Notes: generated by a model from the sequence alone, not told the origin. 34,747 nt of DNA from Anaerolineales bacterium (GCA_020354045.1 CP070639.1:3302431-3337177), one strand, 5' to 3'. Shown: positions 24,463-33,412, counted from the stretch's first letter. Numbers and translations are program-made.

Positions 24463-26744
24463 TCTCGTTTATTCCTGAATGTTTGTTTTCGGCTGGTCAT
24501 AATTCTTGAGATAGAATTAATTGTGCTTCCAACAATGATAAGCAGTACAGTCATGGTTATTCCGTAGCTGAACGCATCCCAGTAGTATCTCGCAAGACTG
24601 GTTCTGGGCATGCCAAGCTCATACGCCGCACCGCCTGCCAGGCCAGTTACCAACCCGCGTACCGGTTGTGGCGAACCCTCGTAATAAGGGCGAACCAGGG
24701 GTTCGGCCTGTGCACTGACCACCATGATCATTTCAGTGTCTGCCAGCGTCGGTTGGACTTGCTCAACCCAGGTCCGTGCGGTCTCAGGGCTATCGGTGAT
24801 TACAATGACAGTAGCGAAATCAGCCAGGGTTTGAATATTTTCTAATGAGGCAGTCTCCCATCCAGGCTCACCATACAGATCAAATGGTGTAACCCGGCGA
24901 GGAGTCTGTGCAAAACTCAGCAGTCCAGCTTGCCCTCCTGAGACATATCCAAGATTTGTGTATTGAGCCGGAGCCTGGTAGGCGTGACCTGCTTCGATAT
25001 TGACGGTCTTGATCAACCGTTCTGCCTGGGCAGGACCTGTCGGTGTGGAAGAAACAATTGCCAGATATGCTCCTCGTATCATTAGGTGATCTACGACCGC
25101 AGCCGAGGCCGCATCCATTTCACCTGAGAATCCAGGTTCATAATCAATAGCCAGCAACACCGGTTCACTGACTGCTAATTGGTTAATGATTTGACTGGCC
25201 TCATTTATCCCCCTCGCCAATTCTGGTAATTCCACGTCCTGACTGCCTGTATAAATTGGCCAACCTACTGCAAGTAGGAGTAGCAGGAAAATTATTATCC
25301 GCAAGAAAAATTGGGATGAAGATTTAGCACCTGGCTCAACCGATACAGATACGCCTTCTGCTCCAATTAACTCCTCAAACAGGTCCGCATGTTTGCGCTG
25401 GTTATCGGATACCTGTAATTTAATAGCATAGGCGGATGGTTTTTTTAGCTGGGCAACTTCAGGCTCAACTGGCAGCACACCCCGTAAACCAGCTAATGGC
25501 CCGCTAGATTCAACACTTTGATCACTTTTATCAAATATCGGTGCAGCCTGAGCCGCAGCTTCGACCGGACGCATTGATTCCATCCAGTCAGGCAAGTCCG
25601 CAGGAGCAAGATCAGCGTCATCATCTTCTGCCAGGAGTTCCCCAGCCTCCGACTCTTGAGCAGGAACTCCTGAAAGCCACTCGGGTACTTCACCTCTTTC
25701 TAAATCCACATCTTCATCATCATATGTATAAGGTGGTTCTTCTTGCAGCTCTCCCGGTGAAGTCAACAGGTCAAATTCCGCTTCCTTATCAAGCTGTTCT
25801 GTTGGAACAACATCCAGTTTAGCTTCTGCCTCTTCATTTTCAACATCATTAGCCGCCGCAGGAGTCTCCAGGCCAGCTTTGTCTTCCAGCTCGGCCAGCC
25901 ACTCTGGGGTTTGTTCTGGTTCAAGTTCAGCTTCCTCAGCCAACTCAGCAGTTGAGGCTTTCTCACCATCAACAAAACCAACGAGCCATTCTGGAATTTC
26001 TTCACCACTTTCCAGATGGTCTGCCTGTTCTTCCGTCTCACCTTTCGGAGGGGAAACCAGCTCATCGTTCAATCCATCTGGCTCAACAGTCAGTTCATCA
26101 TCATCTGGAGTGTCCTCAAATGTTCTACTCTCATCAGCTTGCGTGGCAGATTCCCCCTCTTCCTGGGGAAGAAATGTAGCTGTGATATCCTGCCCTTCCA
26201 GCTCTGATCCTTCCAATTCGATACTGCTCTCGAAGATGGGGGCCTCATCTTGCTCAGCCCTGTTCTCATCATCGAATATAACAGCTTCCTCAGCCTGGTC
26301 ATCTCTTTGAATTCCAGATAACCATTCTGGGATATCGCTGGGCTCAGAAGTCTCGTCGGGAAACCAATCTGGATGCTCTCCATGAGCATCAGATTCTTCC
26401 TCAACCTCCGATTCGTTTTCCGCTCGCAACCCTTCTAGCCAATCTTCTTCAGGTGTTTTCGCCTCGGTGTCCATAAAGGTGAGAGAATCCTCTTCAAGAT
26501 CTTCACCAATATCTAGATCCTTTGAGGGAGAATCATTAAGTTCATTGTCTTCTTGCTCGCGCAATGAATCTAACCAATCCGTTACTGCTCCTTTTTGGGT
26601 TTCTCTTGCCTCCGGCGTATCCGCCGGTTCAATCGGACCAAGCAGAGGTTTCAGGCGCGCCTCACAATACCGGCATACCTCCAGTTCTTCCGGATTCACC
26701 TTTCCACACATTGGACAACGAACTTCACCCATACTAACCACCAT
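24459..26744 (-). CDS. Zinc-ribbon membrane protein with eight Trp-Leu short motifs
   Basis: 761 residues. The N-terminus is a zinc ribbon (C10-PM-C13 ... C24-RY-C27). Residues 45-400 are very acidic and low in complexity, and carry eight copies of a short motif with Trp preceded by acidic or proline residues: W57 (TDWLDSL), W102 (EDWLEGL), W127 (HPDWF), W141 (PEWLSGI), W253 (PEWLVGF), W282 (PEWLAEL), W356 (PEWLSGV), W387 (PDWMESM). A membrane helix follows (about 481-498), then a 200-residue domain (LLAIDYEPGFSGEMDAASAAVVDHL ...) probably outside the membrane, and a second helix near the C-terminus. An alternative ATG at 26732 has a GGTGG site and begins one base after the upstream stop. No enzyme motif is seen. 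Confidence 0.78.
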   Translation of the reverse strand: MVVSMGEVRCPMCGKVNPEELEVCRYCEARLKPLLGPIEPADTPEARETQKGAVTDWLDSLREQEDNELNDSPSKDLDIGEDLEEDSLTFMDTEAKTPEEDWLEGLRAENESEVEEESDAHGEHPDWFPDETSEPSDIPEWLSGIQRDDQAEEAVIFDDENRAEQDEAPIFESSIELEGSELEGQDITATFLPQEEGESATQADESRTFEDTPDDDELTVEPDGLNDELVSPPKGETEEQADHLESGEEIPEWLVGFVDGEKASTAELAEEAELEPEQTPEWLAELEDKAGLETPAAANDVENEEAEAKLDVVPTEQLDKEAEFDLLTSPGELQEEPPYTYDDEDVDLERGEVPEWLSGVPAQESEAGELLAEDDDADLAPADLPDWMESMRPVEAAAQAAPIFDKSDQSVESSGPLAGLRGVLPVEPEVAQLKKPSAYAIKLQVSDNQRKHADLFEELIGAEGVSVSVEPGAKSSSQFFLRIIIFLLLLLAVGWPIYTGSQDVELPELARGINEASQIINQLAVSEPVLLAIDYEPGFSGEMDAASAAVVDHLMIRGAYLAIVSSTPTGPAQAERLIKTVNIEAGHAYQAPAQYTNLGYVSGGQAGLLSFAQTPRRVTPFDLYGEPGWETASLENIQTLADFATVIVITDSPETARTWVEQVQPTLADTEMIMVVSAQAEPLVRPYYEGSPQPVRGLVTGLAGGAAYELGMPRTSLARYYWDAFSYGITMTVLLIIVGSTINSISRIMTSRKQTFRNKRE

Positions 26745-27363
26745 AAGGGCGATCAGTGCCCATCAGGACACGTAACCCGGTCGCAATCGTACCCAATCCA
26801 ATGCCCAACAAGAGGCCACGCGCACCAGCCACGGCTGGAATCTGGGCGATTAATGCACGAAGACCGTTGGATCCATGCAGCCCTGGTATTTCAAAACCCA
26901 GTATTGGAGCAGCACCCAGAAGCATGACCACTACAGTTGCTAAAAACACCAACGATAGCAAGTTCACTCGCCGCAATAATATCCGGGCACTGGCAAAAAC
27001 CAATATCACTGCCAACAAACCCATCAGGGAACTCTCAACAGGCAGCTGAATGTTATTGAAAATCCATAATGACCATTCGTTTGTTGGTCCAAAAATTATG
27101 CCAATCCCAAAAGTAATAACTAGTGAAACGATCAGTAAGAGACTATACGGAGCCCCTTTTTGCCTTTCGGTAACCTTACGAATATGCACATTAAACAAGT
27201 TTGCCAGCCCAACCAGCAATGCTACCGCAGCCAGAGCAACAGCCCATTGTAGCAACACCTGCCGCATCACCACCAGGATTGGCAAATCAATGAAATATCC
27301 CAATAGCACAATAAATCCCACACCAATAACAATTGAGATTGAAATAGGTATTTTAAATCTCAT
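26734..27363 (-). CDS. Multi-pass membrane protein of unknown function
   Basis: 209 residues from ATG 27363, which overlaps the upstream stop by 4 nt (ATGA). A longer reading from 27420 overlaps that gene by 61 bp and adds a hydrophilic stretch, so I reject it. About six helices: IPISISIVIGVGFIVLLGYF, QWAVALAAVALLVGLANLF, LLLIVSLVITFGIGIIFG, LMGLLAVILVFASARILL, LLSLVFLATVVVMLLGAAP and ARGLLLGIGLGTIATGLRVL. No known family motif. The stop lies two to eleven bases around the zinc-ribbon start, so translation is coupled. Confidence 0.75.
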   Translation of the reverse strand: MRFKIPISISIVIGVGFIVLLGYFIDLPILVVMRQVLLQWAVALAAVALLVGLANLFNVHIRKVTERQKGAPYSLLLIVSLVITFGIGIIFGPTNEWSLWIFNNIQLPVESSLMGLLAVILVFASARILLRRVNLLSLVFLATVVVMLLGAAPILGFEIPGLHGSNGLRALIAQIPAVAGARGLLLGIGLGTIATGLRVLMGTDRPYGG

Positions 27364-28121
27364 AGGATTCCCAAAAACTTTAACCCCGCTCCGATGATTA
27401 TTGCCATGACCAGAATCCAACGCAAAACATCCTGAGCCTGTAGACTGGCGAGATGCATTGGACCAGCCTTTAGGTAAGCACCGGTCGCATAAAGTTCTTC
27501 GCCGATCAAAGGTTGCTCAGATGTGGCATATAGGATGGCCTGACCCGGCAAGTTGTCACTGCCTGCTAGGGTCATTACTTCGTTTTGACTGGCCGCATCA
27601 ATCATCAAGGCCAACTCACTGCCAAAGTGACCCGCATACACGGTAGCTGCAAGTTGTTCATCATAATACAATGGAATATTGCCAGCGGCATAGCCCATCG
27701 GGGTTAAACCACTCAACTGTCCAAATCCAGGATCATATTGGCTTTCTGCACCGAATGTCTTGAGGGTTTTTCGTACCGTATCCTGGCTGAGGATGGCCAA
27801 TGTTCCATCCCCACTTGTAGCAATGGGCGGTCTATCACTAACCGAAGCAACCCTGGCAAAACGTTCTAGCACTGTCAAACCTACCACTGCCGAGGCACCT
27901 TCTTTCCCACTTATCCCGCCGCTACCCAATGTCAAATGCAGACGTTTTCCCGATTCAACCGCCAGGGCAATCACCCGCCTCAGTCGGATAAAGGCACTGA
28001 TCTCGCGGGTGGGTTGAAGCTCTTTTTTTCGCCCACCGATCGCAAAAAAAACGATCAATCCAACAAATAGCAGTACAAAAAGTAAACCCAGGATATTACC
28101 ACTGGCTAGACTTTCACTCAT
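27360..28121 (-). CDS. Membrane-anchored protein, possibly DUF6754-like
   Basis: 253 residues. An N-terminal helix (LGLLFVLLFVGLIVFFAIGG) and a C-terminal helix (ILVMAIIIGAGLKFLGIL) bracket a soluble domain of about 190 residues with RLRRVIALAVESGKRLHLTLGSGG, PPIATSGDGTLAILSQDTVRK and SELALMIDAASQNEVMTLAGSDN. The soluble part has no catalytic motif that I know. I recall a similar domain of unknown function in Chloroflexota (DUF6754), but cannot confirm it. It overlaps both neighbours by 4 nt (ATGA at each end), which fixes its boundaries and shows tight coupling. Confidence 0.72.
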   Translation of the reverse strand: MSESLASGNILGLLFVLLFVGLIVFFAIGGRKKELQPTREISAFIRLRRVIALAVESGKRLHLTLGSGGISGKEGASAVVGLTVLERFARVASVSDRPPIATSGDGTLAILSQDTVRKTLKTFGAESQYDPGFGQLSGLTPMGYAAGNIPLYYDEQLAATVYAGHFGSELALMIDAASQNEVMTLAGSDNLPGQAILYATSEQPLIGEELYATGAYLKAGPMHLASLQAQDVLRWILVMAIIIGAGLKFLGIL

Positions 28122-28375
28122 TGAGAGTCCATCTCCCTATGAAGAAATTGAGCAAACAAGCGGGTCTGCTCCGGGTCTTCGAGAATATCGGCTAATGTAT
28201 CCAGTTGCTTTCGTGGGACAAATGCCCCTAATAGGGGTTGGCCGATGTAAATGACCTGCGCACCGATGGTTGTGAGTGGTCCTAACGCTTCGAGGAATGA
28301 AGCCACCCAGCTATTTAACCCCCAGGAGTGCAACCTAGACGCCCAATTGCGCCATATATACGGGTATTTAACCAT
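28118..28375 (-). CDS. Small protein, first gene of the eight-gene block
   Basis: 85 residues from ATG 28375 (an in-frame TTG at 28381 is unlikely). It has an aromatic N-terminus (MVKYPYIWRNWASRLHSWG), a moderately hydrophobic centre (FLEALGPLTTIGAQVIYIGQPLLGAF) and a C-terminal helix (TLADILEDPEQTRLFAQFLHRE). No known family. Its stop overlaps the start of the next gene by 4 nt. A -10 element sits six bases before the ATG, so its mRNA should be leaderless. Being first in the operon with coupled downstream genes argues that it is real despite its size. Confidence 0.7.
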   Translation of the reverse strand: MVKYPYIWRNWASRLHSWGLNSWVASFLEALGPLTTIGAQVIYIGQPLLGAFVPRKQLDTLADILEDPEQTRLFAQFLHREMDSQ

Positions 28376-28381
28376 GGTCAA

Positions 28382-28411
28382 AGTATAGCATAAATTTTAA
28401 CATTTCGTCAC
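28382..28411 (-). promoter_or_regulatory. Promoter of the eight-gene block
   Basis: On the reverse strand GTGACG (28406-28411, 4 of 6 to the -35 consensus), 18 bp, then TG-C-TATACT (-10 at 28382-28387). The -10 ends six bases before the ATG at 28375, so the start codon is the expected first base of the mRNA. Confidence 0.55.
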
Positions 28412-28572
28412 TTCAGCAACATGTTTGGCAAGTCTGAACATCCATTGTGCATAACCTAGTTGTGATTTTATAACCCTCACAGACAATGGTCAAGAGAACT
28501 TCGACTACCTTACACATATGTCAAGAATAGCTTGGAACACAATAAATCCAATCATACTTTTTTTGTCCGAGA

Positions 28573-28586
28573 TGTGACAGTTCACA
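28573..28586. promoter_or_regulatory. Inverted-repeat operator over the PFOR -35 box
   Basis: TGTGA-CAGT-TCACA is a 5+5 inverted repeat whose right half is the -35 hexamer of the PFOR promoter. The half-sites resemble Crp/Fnr- and Rex-type sites, but those have six bases between TGTGA and TCACA, not four. Its position suggests repression. The binding protein is unknown. Confidence 0.5.
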
Positions 28587-28609
28587 GGTTTTTTTGTGTC
28601 TAATATAAC
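28581..28609 (+). promoter_or_regulatory. PFOR promoter
   Basis: TTCACA (28581-28586, 5 of 6) and TATAAC (28604-28609, 5 of 6) with an optimal 17-bp spacer. The expected start is near 28616, giving a leader of about 115 nt. Confidence 0.65.
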
Positions 28610-28730
28610 TTATTAAATCCCCTAAGCAGGACTAAACTTACATTGGAAGAAAATTTATGCACTCACATCAAATTAATGAACTAACCGTGCCTAGAAGCAC
28701 TGTATTACCGATAGATTGGAGCAACAAAAC

Positions 28731-31700
28731 ATGAAAAGACCTCTTGTTACGATTGAAGGTAATGAAGCCACCGCATATGTCGCTCACAAGTTAAGCGAAG
28801 TCATCGCAATCTATCCCATTACACCCTCTTCAGCGATGGGTGAATATGCCGATGAGTGGTCAGCTGGTAAGCAGGAAAACATCTGGGGGACGGTTCCGCT
28901 GGTTATTGAAATGCAGGCTGAAGGAGGCGCAGCAGGTGCGGTCCATGGTGCATTGCAGACCGGCTCTCTGACCACCACTTTCACGGCCTCCCAAGGCTTG
29001 CTATTGATGATTCCAAATATGTACAAGATCGCCGGCGAACTGACCCCCGCAGTGTTTCATGTCTCTGCCCGGTCGCTGGCTGCTCAGGCTCTTTCAATAT
29101 TTGGTGATCACTCGGATGTTATGGCAACACGAGCGACCGGTTTTGCGATGCTGGCTTCCAGTTCTGTTCAAGAAGCTCAAGATATGGCTTTAATCGCCCA
29201 TGCTGCTACCTTGGAAGCGCGTGTCCCGTTCCTCCACTTTTTTGATGGCTTTCGCACTTCGCACGAAGTGAACAAAATTGAACAACTTACACGCCAGGAT
29301 CTGCGCGCCATGATCGATGACTCGCTCGTGCACGCTCACCGTAGTCGCGGCCTCTCGCCTGATCATCCCGTCTTGCGGGGCACGGCGCAGAATCCCGACG
29401 TTTATTTCCAGGCTCGCGAAACAGTAAATCCATATTATCAGGACTGCCCCAATATCGTACAAAAATATATGGATAAGTTTGCGGATCTGGTTGGAAGGCA
29501 ATACAAACTTTTCGAATACACTGGCGCGCCAGATGCCGAACGGGTCATTATCATCATGGGCTCTGGGGCCGAAACAGCCAGCGAAACAGCTTTACATCTT
29601 GCGGATCGCAGGGAAAAGGTGGGGGTTGTCAACGTGCACCTTTACCGTCCGTTTTCGGTAAAACATTTTCTTGCAGCGCTGCCTCCTTCCGTGAAAGTAA
29701 TTGCTGTTCTCGATCGCACAAAAGAGCCTGGCTCAGCTGGCGAACCGCTCTACCAGGATGTGGTCACATCAATAAATGAAGGGTTAGCCGAAGGTAGTGT
29801 GCCCTATGCCCAGTTTGCCAATCGACCCTATCCAAGAGTGATCGGAGGCCGTTACGGTCTGTCATCGAAAGAATTTACCCCTGCGATGGTTAAAGGAATT
29901 TTCGATGAAATGTTAAAGGCGGAACCTAAGAACCATTTCACCATCGGCATCGTAGATGATGTCACTCACACGAGCCTTGAATATGATCCCGATTTCTTCA
30001 TCGAGATGCCAGAGACAGTGCGCTGCGTCTTCTGGGGATTAGGAGCAGATGGTACTGTAGGTGCCAACAAGAACTCCATTAAGATCATTGGCGAAGAAAC
30101 CGATAATCATGCCCAAGGATATTTTGTGTACGACTCCAAAAAATCAGGGTCGGTCACTATCTCTCACCTACGCTTCGGTCCTAAACCTATCCGCGCTCCC
30201 TACGTGATCGGTCAAGCCAACTTCGTCGCCTGTCATCAGTTCTCATTCCTAGAGCGGTTTGATGTCACCAAATACGCCGCGCCTGGAGCAGTTTTCCTGC
30301 TTAACAGCATTTATGGTCCAGATGAAGTATGGGATTATCTACCCTATCAAACTCAAAACTCCATCATTGAAAAGGACCTGCGTTTTTATGTCATAGATGC
30401 TTATGATGTTGCTCGTCAAACGGGTATGGGTGGTCGCATCAATACAATCATGCAAACCTGCTTTTTCGCCATCAGCGGTGTACTGCCCCGCGATCAGGCG
30501 ATAGCTTCCATTAAGGATGCTATTAAGAAAACCTATGGCAAACGTGGTGAAGCAGTTGTCAAGCGTAATTTTGAGGCTGTTGACCAGACTTTGGAAAATC
30601 TTTACGAAGTAAATGTCCCTCAAGAAGCTTCCAGCCAGATTTCCCGCCGCCCACCGGTGCCTTCTGAGGCACCAGAATTTGTTCAGAATGTCCTGGGTAC
30701 GATGATCTCCGGAGAAGGTGATAACCTGCCAGTGAGTGTTTTCCCCGCTGATGGCACCTTCCCAACCGCCACGACACAGTGGGAGAAGCGCAATATCACC
30801 CTTGAAATTCCAGTCTGGGAACCCGACTTATGCATACAATGTGGTAAATGCTGTTTTGTCTGCCCCCATGCTGTCATCAGAGAAAAAGTTTATGAGCCCG
30901 CTTATATTGAAGGAGCACCGGAAAACTGGCAAGCCGAGGATGCGCGCTGGAGAGAATTTTCGGACATGAAATACACCCTGGCAGTGGCGCCAGAAGATTG
31001 TACCGGCTGCGGTTTGTGCATAGAAGTATGCCCGGCGAAGGATAAAAGCCAGGTGGGACGTAAAGCCATCAACATGGCGCCTCAACCGCCCATCCGTGAA
31101 CAAGAAAAGGTTAAATGGGATTATTTCCTCAACCTGCCAGAGGTAGATCGCACCCAATTCAGCCTGAGAACAGTTAAAAATTCACAACTCCTGCAACCGT
31201 TATTTGAGTTCTCTGGCGCGTGTGCTGGTTGCGGTGAGACACCCTATCTCAAGCTACTCAGCCAGCTATTTGGCGATCGCATTGTAATCGCCAATGCCAC
31301 TGGCTGTTCGTCCATCTATGGTGGGAATCTTCCTACCACCCCTTGGGCCAAAAACCTTGCAGGTCGTGGTCCTGCTTGGTCGAATTCACTTTTCGAAGAT
31401 AATGCCGAATTCGGCTTAGGCATGCGCCTGACTTTAGATAAACAATCCGAACATGCTCGTGAGCTGCTGCCCCAACTCTCTGGGATTGTTGGCGAAGAGC
31501 TGGTCAACGCAATCTTAGCAGCAGACCAGTCAACAGAAGCTGGCATCCTTGAACAGCGCAAGCGGGTGGCTTTGCTGAAGGAGCGCTTGAATGGTGTGGA
31601 TAACCCACTGGCACAGAATCTTTTGAGTATCGCTGATGTGTTTACTCGCAAGAGCGTATGGATTGTTGGTGGAGATGGTTGGGCATATGATATTGGTTAT

Positions 31701-32327
31701 GGAGGTCTGGATCACGTACTCGCCTCTGGGCGCAATGTCAATATCTTGGTGCTGGACACGGAAGTGTATTCCAATACAGGTGGACAGGCATCTAAATCCA
31801 CTCCCCGTGCCGCGGTAGCCAAGTTTGCTGCTCAGGGTAAGGGTATGCCCAAGAAGGATTTGGGCATGATCGCCATGGCATACGGTTATATCTATGTCGC
31901 CAAGATCGCCATGGGAGCTAGTGACCAACAGACATTAAACGCCTTCCTTGAAGCCGATGCTTACGATGGTCCATCATTAATTATCGCCTATAGCCATTGC
32001 ATAGCTCATGGCTATGATCTCCGCAAAGGTCTGGATCAGCAGAAGCTGGCTGTCCAATCTGGAGCTTGGCCCATCTATCGCTTCAACCCAAGCTTGATCG
32101 ATGAGGGTAAAAATCCGTTGCTGATTGATTCCAAGCCACCCACAATATCACTCGAGCAATATGCATACAATGAATCACGCTACCGCATGCTCCTACAAAG
32201 CGATGAGCAGCGTGCAGAAGCTTTAATGAAGAAAGCGAAGCAAGATGTAGAAGGACGTTGGGCTTTATATCGCCAGATGGCAGCCATGCACTATGATGGA
32301 GATGAAAATGAGCATCCACCATCCTAA
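28731..32327 (+). CDS. nifJ: Pyruvate:ferredoxin (flavodoxin) oxidoreductase
   Basis: 1198 residues, all domains on one chain as in Desulfovibrio PFOR. It converts pyruvate and CoA to acetyl-CoA and CO2, reducing ferredoxin; the reaction is reversible in some anaerobes. Order: N-terminal domain with YPITPSSAMGEYADEW, gamma-type domain (FWGLGADGTVGANKNSIKIIG), two 4Fe-4S clusters (C701-C704-C707-C711 and C757-C760-C763-C767), and the TPP domain with C831-AG-C834, C859 and C1090 (the third cluster), then GGDGWAYDIGYGGLDHVL and SNTGGQASKSTP. ATG 28731 is preferred: TTGGAG lies nine bases upstream, while the in-frame TTG at 28716 falls on that site. The dihydroorotate-dehydrogenase-like gene follows after 74 bp. 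The strict cluster set implies anaerobic metabolism. Confidence 0.98.
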   Translation: MKRPLVTIEGNEATAYVAHKLSEVIAIYPITPSSAMGEYADEWSAGKQENIWGTVPLVIEMQAEGGAAGAVHGALQTGSLTTTFTASQGLLLMIPNMYKIAGELTPAVFHVSARSLAAQALSIFGDHSDVMATRATGFAMLASSSVQEAQDMALIAHAATLEARVPFLHFFDGFRTSHEVNKIEQLTRQDLRAMIDDSLVHAHRSRGLSPDHPVLRGTAQNPDVYFQARETVNPYYQDCPNIVQKYMDKFADLVGRQYKLFEYTGAPDAERVIIIMGSGAETASETALHLADRREKVGVVNVHLYRPFSVKHFLAALPPSVKVIAVLDRTKEPGSAGEPLYQDVVTSINEGLAEGSVPYAQFANRPYPRVIGGRYGLSSKEFTPAMVKGIFDEMLKAEPKNHFTIGIVDDVTHTSLEYDPDFFIEMPETVRCVFWGLGADGTVGANKNSIKIIGEETDNHAQGYFVYDSKKSGSVTISHLRFGPKPIRAPYVIGQANFVACHQFSFLERFDVTKYAAPGAVFLLNSIYGPDEVWDYLPYQTQNSIIEKDLRFYVIDAYDVARQTGMGGRINTIMQTCFFAISGVLPRDQAIASIKDAIKKTYGKRGEAVVKRNFEAVDQTLENLYEVNVPQEASSQISRRPPVPSEAPEFVQNVLGTMISGEGDNLPVSVFPADGTFPTATTQWEKRNITLEIPVWEPDLCIQCGKCCFVCPHAVIREKVYEPAYIEGAPENWQAEDARWREFSDMKYTLAVAPEDCTGCGLCIEVCPAKDKSQVGRKAINMAPQPPIREQEKVKWDYFLNLPEVDRTQFSLRTVKNSQLLQPLFEFSGACAGCGETPYLKLLSQLFGDRIVIANATGCSSIYGGNLPTTPWAKNLAGRGPAWSNSLFEDNAEFGLGMRLTLDKQSEHARELLPQLSGIVGEELVNAILAADQSTEAGILEQRKRVALLKERLNGVDNPLAQNLLSIADVFTRKSVWIVGGDGWAYDIGYGGLDHVLASGRNVNILVLDTEVYSNTGGQASKSTPRAAVAKFAAQGKGMPKKDLGMIAMAYGYIYVAKIAMGASDQQTLNAFLEADAYDGPSLIIAYSHCIAHGYDLRKGLDQQKLAVQSGAWPIYRFNPSLIDEGKNPLLIDSKPPTISLEQYAYNESRYRMLLQSDEQRAEALMKKAKQDVEGRWALYRQMAAMHYDGDENEHPPS

Positions 32328-32401
32328 GTGTCTGAAACAGAACTAATCTGACCCCAAGCCGAAACTTGCTAACAGCTATAGAAAGAGTAAAGAGGAATCT
32401 C

Positions 32402-33391
32402 ATGGTTGACATAAGCACAACTTATCTTGGTATGCATCTGAAGAATCCATTAGTCGCTTCAGCATCCCCACTCTCTAAAAATTTGGACACTGTAGTCGAT
32501 TTAGAGAAGGTTGGCATATCTGCTGTGGTCATGTATTCCCTATTTGAGGAACAAATCATACAGGAGAGCTTAAAGCTGGATAGCGATCTTTCGCGCGGAA
32601 CATATTCCTACGCAGAAGCACTGGATTATTTACCCGATTACGGTATGTACAGCATTGGACCTGAGAGTTATATCGATCAGCTGCGTAAAATCAAACGGAC
32701 TTTAAGCATCCCGGTCATTGGCAGCTTGAATGGCATTTCAACCGGCGGTTGGATAGATTATGCTCAGAAAATTGAACAGGCAGGTGCCGATGCGTTGGAA
32801 CTGAATCTTTACGATTTGGCAACAGATGTAAATTTAACAAGCAACCAGCTTGAGGAGAGACATATCAATTTGGTTCGCGATATTCGCCAAAAGGTGAACA
32901 TTCCTCTGGCAGTCAAGCTAAGCCCCTTTTATACAGCCTTGCCTCAGTTCGCGAGCCGTTTGGTAGAAGCTGGTGCAAACGGATTAGTGCTGTTCAACCG
33001 TTTTTATCAACCAGATTTCGACCTGGAAGAGCTTGAGGTTGTACCAAATTTGGTGCTCAGTGATTCAAATGAACTGCGCTTGCCATTACGATGGATTGCC
33101 ATCCTGTACGGACGTGTTCAAGCAGATTTTGCTCTAACGAGTGGAGTTCATAGCGGCAATGGCACCTTAAAAGCTATGATGGCTGGTGCAAGCGTGGCAA
33201 TGCTTGCCTCTGAGCTTCTAAAAAATGGTATTGGGCGCATACCTGAAATCCTCGCTGAGATTGAAACCTGGATGGTCGAACACGAATATGAATCCATTGA
33301 TCAGATGAAAGGTAGCATGAGCCAGAAATCCGTAGCAGATCCTGCCGCATTTGAACGGGCTAATTATATGAAAGTCCTCAGTTCCTATTAG
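32402..33391 (+). CDS. Dihydroorotate-dehydrogenase-like flavoprotein paired with PFOR
   Basis: 329 residues from ATG 32402, with GAGG six bases upstream (a TTG at 32366 lacks a site). The TIM-barrel of class 1 dihydroorotate dehydrogenase is recognisable: N-terminal [45 protein letters not shown] (E133-N135), AVKLSPFY and [11 protein letters not shown]. Where true enzymes have N-x-S-C-P-N after the L-E-L-N strand, this protein has L-Y-D-L-A-T, so the catalytic Cys/Ser is missing and dihydroorotate oxidation is unlikely. The FMN-phosphate region near the C-terminus ([18 protein letters not shown]) is kept. I recall such proteins next to PFOR in several phyla; a redox partner role is an inference. 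Confidence 0.82.
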   Translation: MVDISTTYLGMHLKNPLVASASPLSKNLDTVVDLEKVGISAVVMYSLFEEQIIQESLKLDSDLSRGTYSYAEALDYLPDYGMYSIGPESYIDQLRKIKRTLSIPVIGSLNGISTGGWIDYAQKIEQAGADALELNLYDLATDVNLTSNQLEERHINLVRDIRQKVNIPLAVKLSPFYTALPQFASRLVEAGANGLVLFNRFYQPDFDLEELEVVPNLVLSDSNELRLPLRWIAILYGRVQADFALTSGVHSGNGTLKAMMAGASVAMLASELLKNGIGRIPEILAEIETWMVEHEYESIDQMKGSMSQKSVADPAAFERANYMKVLSSY

Positions 33392-33412
33392 GGATGAACA
33401 CCTAAAAACAAA

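Larger units (their letters stand above)
28388..28715. other. Divergent intergenic region, no gene
   Basis: A gap of more than 300 bp between the unknown operon and PFOR. I see no tRNA, small ORF with ribosome site, or repeat in it. It holds the two divergent promoters described separately and an A/T-rich PFOR leader of about 115 nt. Confidence 0.6.

Noticed and set aside
25879..26310. Ser-rich reading frame on the plus strand
   Set aside because: It is the antisense of the acidic repeat region; Glu/Asp codons read backwards give Ser and Phe. No ribosome site or family signal.
27364..27420. 57-base N-terminal extension of the membrane gene 26734-27363
   Set aside because: It overlaps the end of the upstream gene and is hydrophilic; the ATGA junction at 27360-27363 is a better start.
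28716..28730. TTG start for PFOR
   Set aside because: The TTG is part of the TTGGAG ribosome site that serves ATG 28731, and the family N-terminus fits the ATG.
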